NCBI GenBank assembly: GCA_021464245.1
Contig: JADCRB010000017.1
Span: 1,399,427 to 1,463,426, forward strand
Length of the DNA stretch: 64,000 nucleotides
Direction: 5' to 3'
DNA from: Carallia brachiata
Taxonomy: Eukaryota; Streptophyta; Magnoliopsida; Malpighiales; Rhizophoraceae
The translations under genes were made by a program, and so were the position numbers. Shown piece by piece: positions 1 to 12,258 of the stretch. Under the pieces are notes generated by a model. It was not told the DNA's origin. It made no database searches and saw only the letters and a program-made list of their open reading frames with translations. Numbering within the stretch: the stretch's first letter is position 1; every line of letters starts with the position of its first letter.

Positions 1-2909
1 CCTCAAAAAATAGGTTTTAGTCAAAAAACGAAAAAAGAACCTCCTATTTTCACTTTGTTCTTGATCATTAGGAATACTTTTTTTTTGGTGGATAAAGCTG
101 GGAAATTTTACATTTTGCCATTTTAATTGGTAGTGCTGACAAGTCAAATCCACATTCTCAAATTTTAAAAAATATATTACTGCTTTAGTTTGGTAATTGG
201 GATGCCAATTTTTTAGACTTTGCCCATTTAGATCGGCATGTATTAGTTTTGGTTAATTTAAATCGAGACATTAATATTTCACCAATTTCAAACAATTGAT
301 AACCATTGTTAGTAATCCTCCATTTTTGCTTTTGTGGCAATTTAGGCCGACACTTAATGGTTTTAATTGTCGATTTGAGTTATAGTTTTTAATTTTTTTT
401 CTTTCTGTCTAAGTCGTGAACTTCAAAATTTCGTAAATTTGACTCATGACTCACAAAGTTTTTTAAATCAATTTTATATTGAAAAACATATAATAAATTG
501 CAAAAAAATAAAAAATATATATAACCTTTTCTCTAGATTATTTAAATTATCATGATTTATCATTTTTTAAAATTAAATAAGAGTTCTAAATAAATTTATT
601 TTTAAAAAATTGCTGGAGCTGGATTTAACCTTTTCTGCTGCATTTTAGGGAACAAGACGCAGGGATCGGCTGTTGGGTTGTTTGCTTTAAGCAAGAATGG
701 TCGATGAAATGTGAAAGGAGACTGAAAAAATTAATAAAAAAAAAAAACAAAGAAAGAAAGAAAAAAGAAAGAAAACAAAACGAAGAACAAGAAGGGATGG
801 CGGGAAAAAATGGAACACAATGTGATAACAGTGCTCAACAAATGCCAATAATCCACCAGGTGGGTCAAGGACAATATCAGTTGTTCATCCCTAAATAGGT
901 AATCAAATGCTCAGTTGTTCATTCCTATTCATATTCCCAGGTTGGTTGGCGGCCCAATACCCAAATTCTTTAATCGTACTTGTGAAAATGATGAGCAGAG
1001 AGAAGAAATACCATTTTCCGCAAGTACACAACCGATGTGTGTACGTGTGCATATATATGTATATGAAATTTATGGGAAATTGAAATTGCATATCCTAAGT
1101 TTAGGATGTATCTAGGCTTTACATGCTCATATTCCTAAAATTACAAGAAATATCTTATAACTAAACGGCTGTTAGTCAAAATAGACAAAAACTTTTGAAA
1201 AGACATCCTTGCCCTCATGTATAAACCAAAATCAGCAGAAATTAAGTAGACTAACCCTAGTGCTTCTTCTCGTCTTCCCTCTCTCACTCAACGCTCCATG
1301 AAACCTTACAAAATCTTTTCTCTCTCTCATTCAGCGCTAACAAACCTTGCAAAATGTCTTCTCTCTCTCTCTCTCTTCGTTCTAACACCGGGAACTGTCT
1401 TGTGCGGTGTTAGAAGATAGGAAGTGGGCGGAAAAAGTTTTTAGATCTGTCTGATTTCCATTTTTAGGCTCTCTTCCTTTGTCACTTCCTCTTTGTCCTC
1501 AAATCCCACTATTGGATCTTGATGCAGTTCGTAGCCTCTTGTGGTTTTTCTTGTGGTGGAGACTCCTTGGAATTTCTTCTTCTTCTGGCTATGACTTGAT
1601 GCGGCCATAAAACTTTTTCAAGCTATGCTGGAGAAAGATGTTGTATCCAAGACTATTATGGGTGGTGAGTTTTTTTGTCTTCTAGCTCTTTTTGGTGGTA
1701 TTGAACATGGCAACAACATTTGAAAGAGGAAAAACATCACACAACTCTCCATGGGTTTCTTTTGCTTTTTCTTTTTTCTTTCAAATTTTAAGAAAAGTTC
1801 TGTGAATAGAAAAAAAATTGTCAGAGATTACCGAGAGAGGACGTTAGAAACATTTTTAAAAAAAATCAAACGAAAAGGTCTATTTTAAGGTAACATTAAA
1901 GTATATTTTAGAAAACGTCTCTAACCATTCATTTAAATTCTTTATTCTTTGCCACTTACCAAAGCACTTAAATTTTTTTACGCATTCTGTATTGTTGGAA
2001 AAAGGCATTTTTATCTGTTTTGATTATTTATAGTGGCACTTTTGTTATAAAAAATAACTCTTGTTAACAACAACTTAACATAAGATGTTTTCTTAAAGCA
2101 CTTAAATTTCAGTTTTTTTTTGTAATTTTTAAAATATTGGCATGCAAAGCATAAATATACCTTAAACTTAAGATATTCAAAGTAAATTTCTAGAAATTAA
2201 TCCAACCAAGATACTCCGCCCCATCCATCGACTCTTGTAAGGAAAATATTATTTGGCTGTTTATTAGGGAGTTTCCACAACTGCTCACTTAGTAAAAAAT
2301 TTTTTTTTGTTATTTCATTATTATTATTATAATTTTTATATTGTGTTATATAATTTCGTTATCATGTCATATAATTTTTATATTACATTATATATTTTTA
2401 ATTATTTGTCGTATAATTTTTTAAATACGTCATATAATCACAACTAGTTAATAACTTCCTAATAGACAGTTACCTACTAGTGTCCTTCTTGTAATAGCAA
2501 CTCTGCTGAGAAAAACCACCGAGCCTCTCGCTCTGGCAGACGGATGTCTCATCGAGGACTGCAAGATTCAGCTGCAGAAGATGGTCTCCCCCTTTATTTG
2601 GTTGCTTCGATTTTGTCTTATTTATTTATTTTTATTTTTTTCCACGGGTTTTCACACCATGCCCGAATCGGAAAAGTAGGACAAGAGCATTGGCGGAACC
2701 ATTCTTAAGCTGGTGAGCAAATGCTCCAGTCAAAAAAAAAAAAATAAAAAAGAAAAACTACTTTCACTTAAAAGTTTTCTTATCTCTATCCAATAGTTTA
2801 AATTTCTCAATTGATTGATCTAAATGAACTTCAACTCATATAAATTATTGAGTTATCATTAATTTTTGAAATTCCTCCCATGAATTAGATTATTATATTC
2901 ATTAAATTT

Positions 2910-2947
<38 letters not shown>

Positions 2948-3282
2948 CTTTGGAATAATTAATCATAACTAATATAATTTTTTAGTTGTATGCGATCTAA
3001 AGTCTGGTTTTTTAGTTATAACTTGGATTATTATTTAAACGGTCATTCGGTGATCTGATATAATTCTCAAACCATAAAATATTTTTACAACGTGTATAAA
3101 TGACTTTTGTATTTTTAGTCAATATGTGTATTTCGTGGCAAAAGTTTAACACAAGAAGAAAACATTCATTTGTGATTAAAAAGCCATAAATTACAGTTTT
3201 GAAAATAGTCTATTTGGAAAATGGTCGGCCCAAGAAAATCCTATTAATAGGAAATCAGTAGGAATTCATCAAGGTCTTGGAT
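1..3282. other. AT-rich intergenic DNA, no gene recognised
   Basis: There is no open frame with recognisable protein similarity and no RNA gene. Pyrimidine-rich stretches at about 1265-1380 resemble a plant 5' leader, but no start codon opens into a coding frame. A (TA)n microsatellite lies at about 2914-2945. The end of the span (3283-3287) is the left target duplication of the solo LTR. Confidence 0.6.
2914..2945. repeat. (TA)n microsatellite
   Basis: An uninterrupted TA dinucleotide run of about 16 units in AT-rich flanks. It should be length-polymorphic. Confidence 0.9.
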
Positions 3283-3387
3283 GCGCCTGTAAACACCAAA
3301 AAAAAAAAAAAAATCAATGCATGCCCTACATGAAAGCAACAAGTGCATGCATATGAAAATGATGATTTCCATTTGGTTGATGACCAT

Positions 3388-3625
3388 GCAAAATGTCAAA
3401 ATTCAACCACCAAAGAAGGTCCTTGCCTTGTAGGATCCTACTCATGATGAATCATATGGAAATTTTAATTTCCATTTGATTGCAAAATGTCAAAATTCAA
3501 CCACCAAAGAGGGTCCTTACCTTGTAGGATCCTACTCATGATGAATCATATGGAAATTTTAATTTCCATTTGATTGCAAAATGTCAAAATTCAACCACCA
3601 AAGAGGGCCCTTGCCATGTATGATC
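3388..3625 (+). repeat. 94-bp tandem array inside the solo LTR
   Basis: Copies begin at 3388, 3482 and 3576 with a period of exactly 94 bp. The first two are full length and differ at only about two positions; the third is partial and diverges after about 40-50 bp. The near identity implies recent duplication. The array lies just upstream of the LTR TATA box, in the U3 promoter region, where such repeats often act as enhancers (inference). Confidence 0.92.
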
Positions 3626-3666
3626 CAAGTCATACAATTTTGGCATCCATCCTCCCCCAAAAACCC

Positions 3667-3675
3667 TATAAATAG
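3667..3675 (+). promoter_or_regulatory. LTR TATA box
   Basis: TATAAATAG in a GC-flanked context, about 380 bp into the solo LTR and directly downstream of the 94-bp array. It is a plausible core promoter for the ancestral retroelement. Transcription today is not shown by sequence. Confidence 0.6.
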
Positions 3676-3837
3676 GGATCCCCTCAAAGCCTTTCAAATG
3701 ATCCCAAGCAAAGCAAATCATTCATCTTCTAAAACTTTGCATCTCTTCCTTTCTTCTCTAATATTTTGGGTGTATGCTCTCTAGCTGCCACTAAGTTGGA
3801 TCCGCTAGATCAAAAACCCAAGATATTAAATATCCGA

Positions 3838-4072
3838 GTGGATCAAGCCTCCTACGGCCCTCACCGGAGTCCAATCAATTCGAGTGGGATCAAGCTTCCT
3901 ACGGCCCTCACCGGAGTCCAATCAGTTCGAGTGGGATCAAGCCTCCTACGGCCCTCACCGAAGTCCATCCAATCCGAGTGGGATCAAGTCTCCTACGGCC
4001 CTCACCGAAATCCATACAGTTCGAGTGGGATCAAGCCTCCTACGGCCCTCACCGGAGTTCAACTAATCCACT
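3838..4072 (+). repeat. 47-bp tandem array inside the solo LTR
   Basis: Five copies start at 3838 (46 bp), 3884, 3931, 3978 and 4025. Each contains the core CCTACGGCCCTCACCG. The period of 47 is not a multiple of three, so the array is open in several frames at once and yields overlapping spurious peptides. These should not be called genes. Copies differ at a few positions each, and the last one decays into the right part of the LTR. Confidence 0.93.
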
Positions 4073-4675
4073 TGAGATCAAGTCTCGGCCCTCAGTGGGA
4101 TCCATTCCTTGTTCAAGTTCACGCTGTGGAATTCACCATCTCTCGGTCAAGATTAAGCCTTCACGGCCTTTGACTAAATTACACAGGAGCATTAATCGGA
4201 GGATCTACCCAGAGATCGACCCCACATAAATTTCTTTTTATTTTACAATTTTTTTTATTGTAATTTGTTTCTGTATTTTTTGAGTCTAACTGTTACAGGT
4301 TCGAAATTTACAGCTTCACAGCGCCTATCCAAATCAGATAAAAGATTAAATCTTACTTCCGGCATAAATAAATAATTTCGTGTCATGATGATAATTAATA
4401 AACATAAAATTTATCATCTAGTTATAACATACTTATTTGAGGTTTTTTCTAGTTGTCACACAAAAACAATTTATGTAAAAAAAAAAAAGTAAGGTTAATA
4501 ATTTATTATATTATTTTAAATAATATTTTAGTAACTACTTGCATATTTTTTGCCACTAAGTATGATTTTTTGATCCGACACTAGATGATGAAACAAGTTA
4601 GCGAATAATTGATGAGGGATGAAAGGGGAGGGATAAGGAAATGTATGTCCAAATCAAAATGGTGTACATACACAT

Positions 4676-4850
4676 CACCACGCCAGAAATGGATTTTTGT
4701 AGCGGTTTTATGGCAGCAATTCTAAACCGTTGCCTTAGATGTCTAAAGCAGCGGTTTAGACAATATTTTAAACTGCTGCTTAAAATAATTTTCAAAAAGC
4801 ACCACAACAACTATTATATGCAGCGTTTTTATGCTACGGCAACATAAAAT
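4676..4850 (+). mobile_element. CACTA (En/Spm)-like element terminus, fragment
   Basis: The segment starts CACCACGCCAGAAATGG, close to the CACTACnnGAAA ends of plant CACTA elements, and continues into TTTTTGTAGCGG. Motifs of the type TCTAAACCGCTGCT then recur in both orientations (about 4722-4736, 4750-4764 and 4770-4784), like the subterminal repeats of En/Spm elements. Because these motifs are inverted, both strands translate to similar-looking short peptides, which are artefacts. I could not find the opposite end or a 3-bp target duplication, so this is a fragment or a wrong guess for another hairpin-rich MITE. Confidence 0.42.
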
Positions 4851-6494
4851 AATATATATAATATAACATAATTACAGAAATATAAAGAATATTCACAAGC
4901 TTACGTGGTAGTCTTGAAATTTCAGAATTTTTGAATTTTTTAATTTAATGAATTCTCAATAACAATGGTTTTTTTTAGTATTCTAATAGAATTAAAATTT
5001 TAATTATTATTTTTGTTAGTATTATATTAAAATTATAATTTCAATTTTAATAGATTTTAAAATTCTCATATACATACAATCATCTCTTTCTGATTATAAA
5101 AATACAATTACACTTACTAGATTATTATTCTTTTACTTTCTTTTAACTAGATTTGTCAATTTTGGATTTTAAATTTTTCATTCAAACAATTTTTCTTCAA
5201 GGTTAGTGCTTATAATTATTTTAATTTTTTTATAATAATTTTTTCCTAGTTTGTTTTCATATTGTATTTTACACAATTGTAAAAAGTTGTATGTTACTTA
5301 ATTATGTAGTTTCTGTAGGTTGACAAAGCCAACGCAAACTGAAAATCAAAGAAAAAGTACACAGAGCACTTCAAATCTAACTTGCATCCTCAATTGTAAT
5401 TATGGATAATTTGTAGTCTGACGGCTTTATAGAAGAATTGTCTTAGAAGATCAGAAGAGATCGAGGAATTAGAGAGAATTTCCGATGCGGAGAACAATGC
5501 CTTGACCCTTGACTCTTGATAACGTTGATCCTATATCATCGGGTTTTACTGTTTTTTTTTTTTTTTATCCTTTTGATCTTCTTTATATATACACTAATAA
5601 TAAACTCATGTCATATGCGGATTTAATTATTTTTTTAAACAATTATTTTTACTTTATTTTATTCAAAAAAATAAACAAATTAAAATTTGAGTTTTTTTTA
5701 AGAATTTTTTAAGAAAATAAAAAGAACTTTTTTTTCCTTTTCAGGAAAAAAATTTAAAAGTAGTGTTTTTTTTTGTTTCGAAAAAAAATTATAGGTAAAT
5801 TTGAGAAATTTTTTAATTTTTTTTCTTTTCTGAAAAGGAGGATTCGTGAAATAGTTTTATTTTTCCTTTTTTATTATTTTATTTTATTATAAAATTTATA
5901 ATTATAGAGATTTACCTATAGTCAAAGTAAAATATATAAATCAATAAAAATTTTATTTGATTATAATTAAATTTATATTAATTGTGAATTCTAATTTTAA
6001 TTGTGGCCGAATTTTCATAATTATAAAATTTTTTAATATTATTTTTAATTCATGAATTTATGAACAGTATGACAAAAAAAAAACTAAAATTTTTTCTCAA
6101 TTTCAGCTTTATATATTTACACACACACACACACATATTATTTTTACCCAATTTCTAATCAACACGATTAACGAAGTCTAAGATTATATACACATAGAAT
6201 ATGCACTATTAGGTAAATCTTATTTTTTCACAAAATAAATTTAATTTAACTATCTACCTTGTTAAAAATTTAAACTAACTATAAAAACAAACTTAGTTTA
6301 AATTTTTGAAGACAAAAAATTAGTTCTAATTTGGAGAAAAAATTAGGTTAAATTTAGTTCTAATTTTTTCTTAAAAAATAATACTTTGAATGTCTTTTTA
6401 TTTTCCAATTTTAAACAAAACACATGTAAAAATAAAATCTTCAATAGATTTGGTCTAATACTAATATATATAATGTATGTCCAAATCAAAATGG

Positions 6495-6497
<3 letters not shown>

Positions 6498-6548
<51 letters not shown>
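6498..6548. repeat. (TA)n microsatellite
   Basis: About 25 TA units, immediately after a 24-bp sequence (6472-6495) that is an exact copy of 4640-4663. Confidence 0.9.
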
Positions 6549-6551
<3 letters not shown>

Positions 6552-7536
6552 AATTATAATCTATTGCAACCTAATCATACACTGCAAAATGCACAATGGA
6601 ATTTTCTATTAGAGTAACATTAGGAAATTTCAAATAAGTAGCAATAAGTGGTCGCACAATCACATCTAATGACTTTAATAGTTTGTTTTTTTTTTTTTTA
6701 TAAATTCAATCATTTAATAACTCATATCATTTTTTAGTTATTTTAAAGCCCTTAAGTTTTTAATTTTACTAAATAGGTACAAACTCTATATCTATATTTG
6801 TATTACATATATAAAAGCGAAACAAAGAGTCTTTAGCTTTTTTTGATATGCATAAACTAGCTATCGGTTTCTCAAATCTCTGAACGCCATCTTGACAAAA
6901 TTCTTATGTGTTACAATCTTCAGTTTTGGAAAAAGATGAGCTATATCAATCAGAATTTGCAGCACCAACACTGCATTTTTTTTTTATAGTCTCATGAAAT
7001 TTATGGGCAAATAATGTTCGTGCAAACTATTTTAGTCACAATGGTAATGCATTTAAGATTTAATCCTTTTTTTTTTTGGGTGGATGCTTTAGAGATGAAG
7101 ATTTGAGAGCCCATGGACAATCTGACACTCAATTAGATATGGGATTGGCGTGTGTTAGAACTAGAGCTCTGATATAACCGTTAAAACTTAATAAATTGAG
7201 CTTTACTTATTAAATTAAAAAACCTCTACCTCAACTCATGCAAAAAAAACATAACAACTAATCATAATTCTACTAGATTTCTAAATCATAACAATTAATC
7301 ATTATTCTATTAGAATAATAAATCTTAATTTTAAGCGAATCTAAATTAACTTCATGCGCACTTCCTTGGAAGACGTGCTACAGATCATCGAGGAGTTTTT
7401 CTTTGATCAATAACGAGGAGTTGATTCGGAAGGTTAGTGTAATTTTGGCATGAAATTCCGACGTATGAAATTAATATAATGTAATTTGTATTTGCATACT
7501 AATATGATAACAAATTTAATAAATTTACGTATCGCG

Positions 7537-7690
7537 CGTCTCTAAAACTAATTACATACATAAAGTTGAAACTGAAATAAAGTCTTCAGGTTCTCTCTCT
7601 GCCAAATCATAATTTCTCTTTAATTCATAAATTGAAAAAATAAAAAAATATATTAAAAATACTGTAGATTTTAGTCATGTCAGTTGAAAA
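7537..7690 (+). repeat. Dispersed repeat copy A (possibly Helitron-derived)
   Basis: The segment begins TATCGCGCGTCTCTAAAACTA and then reads ATAAAGTTGAAACTGA. It shares order and wording with 9338-9500 over roughly 150 bp and more weakly with 8325-8560. A CG-rich stub followed by TAAAACTA-T and then a second AT-rich start recalls one Helitron end abutting another element's start. No clean 3' hairpin plus CTRR is seen, so the family is uncertain. Confidence 0.35.
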
Positions 7691-9337
7691 AGGAAATAAA
7701 ATTAAGAAAAAAGGTAAAACATATCCTCTATTCATTACCAAATAATAAATGGACATGTGAAGCCATAGGGTTTCCTTTAGTCATTAATTTTGCATGTTAG
7801 ATATATATAGCCGTAGGGTTTCTTCTACTGATTAATAATAAACATAAAAAAAAGGTAAAAAATTTCCTCTTTAAAAATACTCGTTATTTGTATTTGAGGC
7901 TATTTTGGATACTCATGGAGCAAATTCTCAAGAAATTGAAGAAAACATATTCAGTATTTTAAGTTTCTATTATCTTCTTTAAGAAATTTAGAAATAAATC
8001 TATTCATAAATTCACTTCTTTAATAATATAAACTTATTATAAATCTTTGTTCTATCTCTATATTTCTAATTTTTTCTAAGAATTTTGTGATATCACATAT
8101 ATTATTTTGAATACTTAAGATATGTGTTTTTTTAATGATTCTTTTCTTTTAATTAAAAAAAAGCAAATGAAACTAAATATTAAATTGATAGTCCAAATGA
8201 TATGACTGACAATATGACACATATTTAATTCTTTACATGTAATATAATAAACATTTTATAAATAATAAAATTAACATTAAATTATAAAAAATAGCATGTA
8301 ACGTAAGTCTATTGCTATTTTCATATATAAAGCCTGAGATAAAGTTTTCAACTTTTTTCTTTCTGTCATATGTCAAATTCTCAAATTCAGGTAAATACAG
8401 GGAAAAATCCCAAATTTCTCTCTGTTTTTTTTAATTCTCTTTAGATTTTCCCTCTTTTGAACAAGAAAAACAAATACTTTAATTTTTTTCTTTTTTATTA
8501 TAAAGGAAAAAATCAAACTATTTAATTTTATTTTAGAAAAAAATTACTGAAATTTAAATATATATTGCTTTTACCTGTTTAAGAATAGAAACTTGTTTGA
8601 TTCTCTTTTAATGATCTAGGTTCATAAATTCTCCTTTTTAAAAAAATTAAATAGAAGCCTATTTAAATCTCTCTTAATCTAACCTTGTCTTTATAAAACA
8701 GATACAACGTAATGGAAAAAAGAGGACTACAATGTAAGTCTTTTGCAATGCTTTTTGTCATATGTTTAAACGTTATTGACTTATATCGTTACTTAAAACA
8801 TTAACCTTTATGTTTTTTTGGCCTTTTCCATTCTTGAGATTTAAAAAAAAAATGTCAATAATTGACTAATGTATTGTTGGAATTAGACGGAAACATGATT
8901 TGCTAGGTGCCTTACAGATGACTTCATGTGAATTTCTTCTTTATGGCCCTAGTTCTTATACATCGTACCAGTATCTCGATCATTTTTTTGCCACAGCCGA
9001 CGGTGAAAAACCTCATGGTAAACGTCAACAAGATAAAAAGACACACTGGACATCACGCACGAAGGCAAAATAAAGAGGAACATATACAAATATGGTGTAA
9101 GTTAATATTTTCATTTTTTGAGGTATATAAAAAAATAGATTTTTATTTTTAATTTCATAATTTGAACTACTTTTCTTCCCTATTCGGTGAAAATGCAAGC
9201 TAGATGATTTTGTAAAAATTTCTTAAATTTGATACATTTTTTTTAATTCATGATGTATAATTGACTGATACAAGTTAATTTTTTTTTATTTTATGTTCCC
9301 TTTTTTCAGCTGGTAACTGAAATTAGAAAAACTTGTG

Positions 9338-9500
9338 CATGACGCGAGCTTAGAAACTAGTTATATCTATAAAGTCGAAACTGACAGAAAATCTTTTCTT
9401 TTCTCTATTTACCACGTGACAAATTCTCCTTAATACATACATAAATTAAAGAAAGAAAAATTAAAAATTTAAAAAATACTAAAAATTTTAGCAATAAATT
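9338..9500 (+). repeat. Dispersed repeat copy B (possibly Helitron-derived)
   Basis: GACGCGAGCTTAGAAACTAG is followed by ATAAAGTCGAAACTGACAG. This is homologous to copy A at 7537-7690. The CTAG followed by T fits the CTRR^T end of a Helitron, but the preceding hairpin is weak. Confidence 0.35.
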
Positions 9501-10180
9501 TAGAATAGGAAAAAAATCTACTCATAAATTTCCCTTTTTATTTTCTTGAAAAGGAAAAAAATTACTCTGAAATTTTCATTTAAATTTTATGTAATATATT
9601 TTAAATAAGGAAAAAAAAGTACTCCTGAAATAAGGCAATCAATGAGGCCAGTCATTTCAAATTTTTTACATTATTTTTTTAAATAGTAAAAATAGTTATT
9701 TTTAAAATAAGACAATTATTTTATAGAGAATTAATTATTGATTTAGGTACCTTCTATCTATCTCTATAAATGTAAATGTTAAAGAGATCCACTTAAAGTC
9801 ATTCTTCCTCCCAATTAAAGAGCTTGAGCAGGTTAATTAGCTTATGATTATATGTTTGTAATTATTGCTCCATATATTTTTATCTATGGTTTAATTAAGT
9901 CACATTGTGCTTTGATTTGTTAAAAAAATGAATGCATATAGGGTTATGATTTGCAGGAAAATTTCTATCAATTTGCTTGACGTGAAGTATAATATAACTC
10001 TATTACTATATTTTAATTACAAGTATTATTTTCCTTCTCCTTGAAAAGTCATTTTTTTCAATTGTAAATTTTGCGAGAATATCAAAATTTTGTAAATAAT
10101 AAAATTTTCATTAAATTATCAAAAAACTGTCATAGCGTGAATATATTCCCAGAACTGTTTACGAAAGACAGAAAAGTTTA

Positions 10181-11523
10181 GGCCCCGTTTGAATGGATTT
10201 TATTTTCTATTTTATATTTATTTTTCACAAAAAAAACAGAAAACATGTTTGTTTTGTTTTTTGTTTTTTGTTAAAAAGTTAAAAGTGTTTTTCAAAAAAA
10301 AAAAAAATAAATTGGGAAAATAATAAAAACTAACTTTCTGATTTTGTTTTTCACTTTTTTTTTTTACTTTCTCTCACAAGCTATTCTCTCTCTATTCACT
10401 CTTTTTACCATATCTCTATTAATTCATCCTCTCTCTATCCCTCTATATTTTTTCTCTCACTAGTCTTTCTCTTTCTACTCATTCTCTCTCTACCCTCTCT
10501 CTCTTTTTTCTATCTCTACCATTCTCTCTCTACCCTCTCTCTCTATTTTCTCTCTCTTTTCATTCTCTCTCTACCCTCTCTCTCATTTTTCTATCACTAC
10601 CATTCTCTCTCTACCCTTTCTCCCTTTTTTATCTCTAACATTCTCTCTCTTTCTCTTTTCTCTCTCTACTCATTCCTTCTCTACCCTCTTTCTCCTTTTC
10701 CTCTTGCTACCATTCTCTCTACTAATTCTCCCTCTACCCATTCTCTCTCTCTCCTCTTTCTCCCTCAACCATTCTCTCTACTCATTCTCTCTATACCCAC
10801 TCTCTCTCTCATGTTTCTCTCTCTACCATTCTCTCTCTCTTTCTTCTCCTTCTTTGCTTGATCTATCATTCTCTCTACTCTTTCTCTCTCTCTCTGCTCT
10901 ACCATTCTCTGTCTACCCATATTCTCTCTCCTTTCTGTCTACCCGCATTCTCTCTTTTTTTCTCGCTCTACTATTATCTCTTTCTCTTTTTTCTCTCTTT
11001 ACTCATTCTCTCTCTACCCAGACTCTCTCTCCTTTTTCTTGTTTTGCCAGTCTCTCTACTGATTCTCTCTCTACCATCTCTCTCTCATTTTTCTCTCTCT
11101 ATCATTCTCTTTACTCGTTCTTTCTCTACCCTCTCTCTCTTTTCTCTCTTTGTCATTTTCTCTACTCATTCTCTCTCTACCCTCTCTCTCTCATTTTTTT
11201 CTATTTACTATTTTGTTTACTCATTCTCTCTACCCTTTCTCTTTCTATCATTCTTTGTACTCATTCTCTTTCTCTCTCCTTTTTCTCTCTCTACATTCTC
11301 TCTGCTCATTCTCTCTCTGCCATCTCTCTCTCTCTCCCATTTTCTCTCTGTATTTATACTCCTTTTAGCATTTCTCTCATTATCCTTTTTCTATCTATTT
11401 TTTTATTCTTATAGAAAAAAAAAATTGACAGCAATAAATACAAAAATTCAGCAAACAGCAAAAATAAAAAAGCAGAAAATGAAAAACAAAAACAAAAAAC
11501 TGACAATGTCTCCAAACGGGCCC
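10181..11523. mobile_element. Non-autonomous DNA element with TTA target duplication (PIF/Harbinger-like)
   Basis: The left end is GGCCCCGTTTGAATGG and the right end, read on the other strand, is GGGCCCGTTTGGAGAC. These form short terminal inverted repeats. TTA flanks both ends (10178-10180 and 11524-11526), the target duplication typical of PIF/Harbinger elements. The subterminal zones are A/T-rich and roughly complementary. There is no transposase; the interior is almost wholly the pyrimidine tract. The 1343-bp length is long for a MITE because of this expansion. Family assignment is inferred; an hAT-like origin is less likely given the 3-bp duplication. Confidence 0.7.
10370..11375 (+). 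repeat. 1-kb imperfect pyrimidine minisatellite
   Basis: About 1 kb built from variations on CTCTCTCTACCATTCTCTCT. It is nearly all C and T on the + strand, with A mainly in CTACC and CATTC words and very little G. It produces long Ser/Leu-rich open frames in two + frames (10704-11414 and 10858-11568), which are composition artefacts and not proteins. Long homopurine-homopyrimidine tracts can form triplex (H-DNA) structures. Confidence 0.93.
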
Positions 11524-11526
11524 TTA

Positions 11527-12258
11527 GCTTTTGTCTCATTGATTTTGGATGTTTTTTTGCTTAGATGACAAAATCCTTATTTTCATGGAATCAATTATTT
11601 ATTTATTTTTGTTATATATATATATTCAATAGTGGATATACTTAAAGAGAAAGATAGATTGTCTTGGATAGAATTGTCCTCATTCAATTCTTTAATCCTC
11701 ATTGATAAAGTTATTAATTTCAATTGTTAACGTGTGATAGAACTCTTGGCAAGCATACATATTTTGAGGAAAAAAAATACCCAACCTATTACATGTTCAG
11801 TTCTTTAAACTTAGTTTTTTAACGTATTTCTTTCAAAACCTATCAGGCTATCAATATTAACCTCTTTCTTTGGTCTCCTCATTCCCTATTAATCAAGGTT
11901 TGTTCCTTTTTTTTGGTCAATTATGCACATGTTGAGATAAAATTTTCTAATTTTCTTTTAAAACAATTGTTTTGCTTTTGAATTTTCTTTCAATGTTGAA
12001 TCTAATTTTTTTTTTTTTTTTTACTATATTGACATTTGAATTATTGTGCTATATGAAGTGTCTTGAATTTCATGTTTCTCAAAGTCTTTTAGCTTCTTGA
12101 AGGAAAAGAATAAAAAAAAGGTACCAATATAGAGGTTCACTTATGCGAATTGTAATATATTATTAGTTATTTATTTGCATCATGCTCTCTTTCGATACTT
12201 GGTCTTCACTCCACACTCTGCAACCAACTTCTCGATCTGTCTTTCTATATGTTTGTGT
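11527..12258. other. Intergenic DNA, nothing recognised
   Basis: AT-rich sequence between the TTA-flanked element and the pararetrovirus relic, without a convincing frame or repeat. The last ~100 bases may belong to the relic's promoter side, but they do not resemble the region upstream of the second leader copy at 13854. Confidence 0.4.

Larger units (their letters stand above)
3288..4320 (+). mobile_element. Solo LTR of an LTR retrotransposon (probably Ty3/gypsy)
   Basis: The unit begins TGTAAACACC and ends TTCACA, giving the TG...CA termini of an LTR. It is flanked on both sides by the same five bases, GCGCC (3283-3287 and 4321-4325), a perfect 5-bp target duplication. Inside is a TATA box (TATAAATAG, 3667-3675) suited to LTR transcription. 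Two tandem arrays also sit inside, of 94-bp and 47-bp period. No primer binding site, gag/pol or second LTR lies next to it, so this is most simply a solo LTR left by LTR-LTR recombination. Orientation is taken from the TATA box. Assignment to gypsy rests on the length (1033 bp) and general look and is only inferred; the solo LTR call is strong. Confidence 0.85.
4326..10177. other. AT-rich repeat-filled intergenic DNA
   Basis: There is no recognisable protein-coding gene. The span contains a CACTA-like terminus (4676-4850), a (TA)n tract (6498-6548) and a short (AC)n run near 6119-6135. Diverged copies of one repeat lie near 7537-7690, 8325-8560 and 9338-9500. Open frames here are short, low in complexity and poorly supported. 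Confidence 0.55.

Noticed and set aside
1260..1700. A protein-coding gene with a CT-rich leader
   Set aside because: The leader-like region is not followed by a sustained frame or by splice sites linking coding exons.
3766..4229. Overlapping frames of 60-135 residues with repeated SYGPHRSP-like peptides
   Set aside because: The 47-bp period shifts frame at each unit, so the same peptide appears in several frames. It lies inside a solo LTR.
4598..4847. Paired 68-70-residue frames on opposite strands
   Set aside because: The resemblance between the two peptides comes from inverted TCTAAACCGCTGCT-type motifs of a transposon end, not from a gene.
10704..11568. Two 236-residue Ser/Leu-rich open frames on the + strand
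   Set aside because: They are translations of the C/T-rich simple repeat in two frames with no domain or codon bias. A pyrimidine repeat lacks stop codons by composition.
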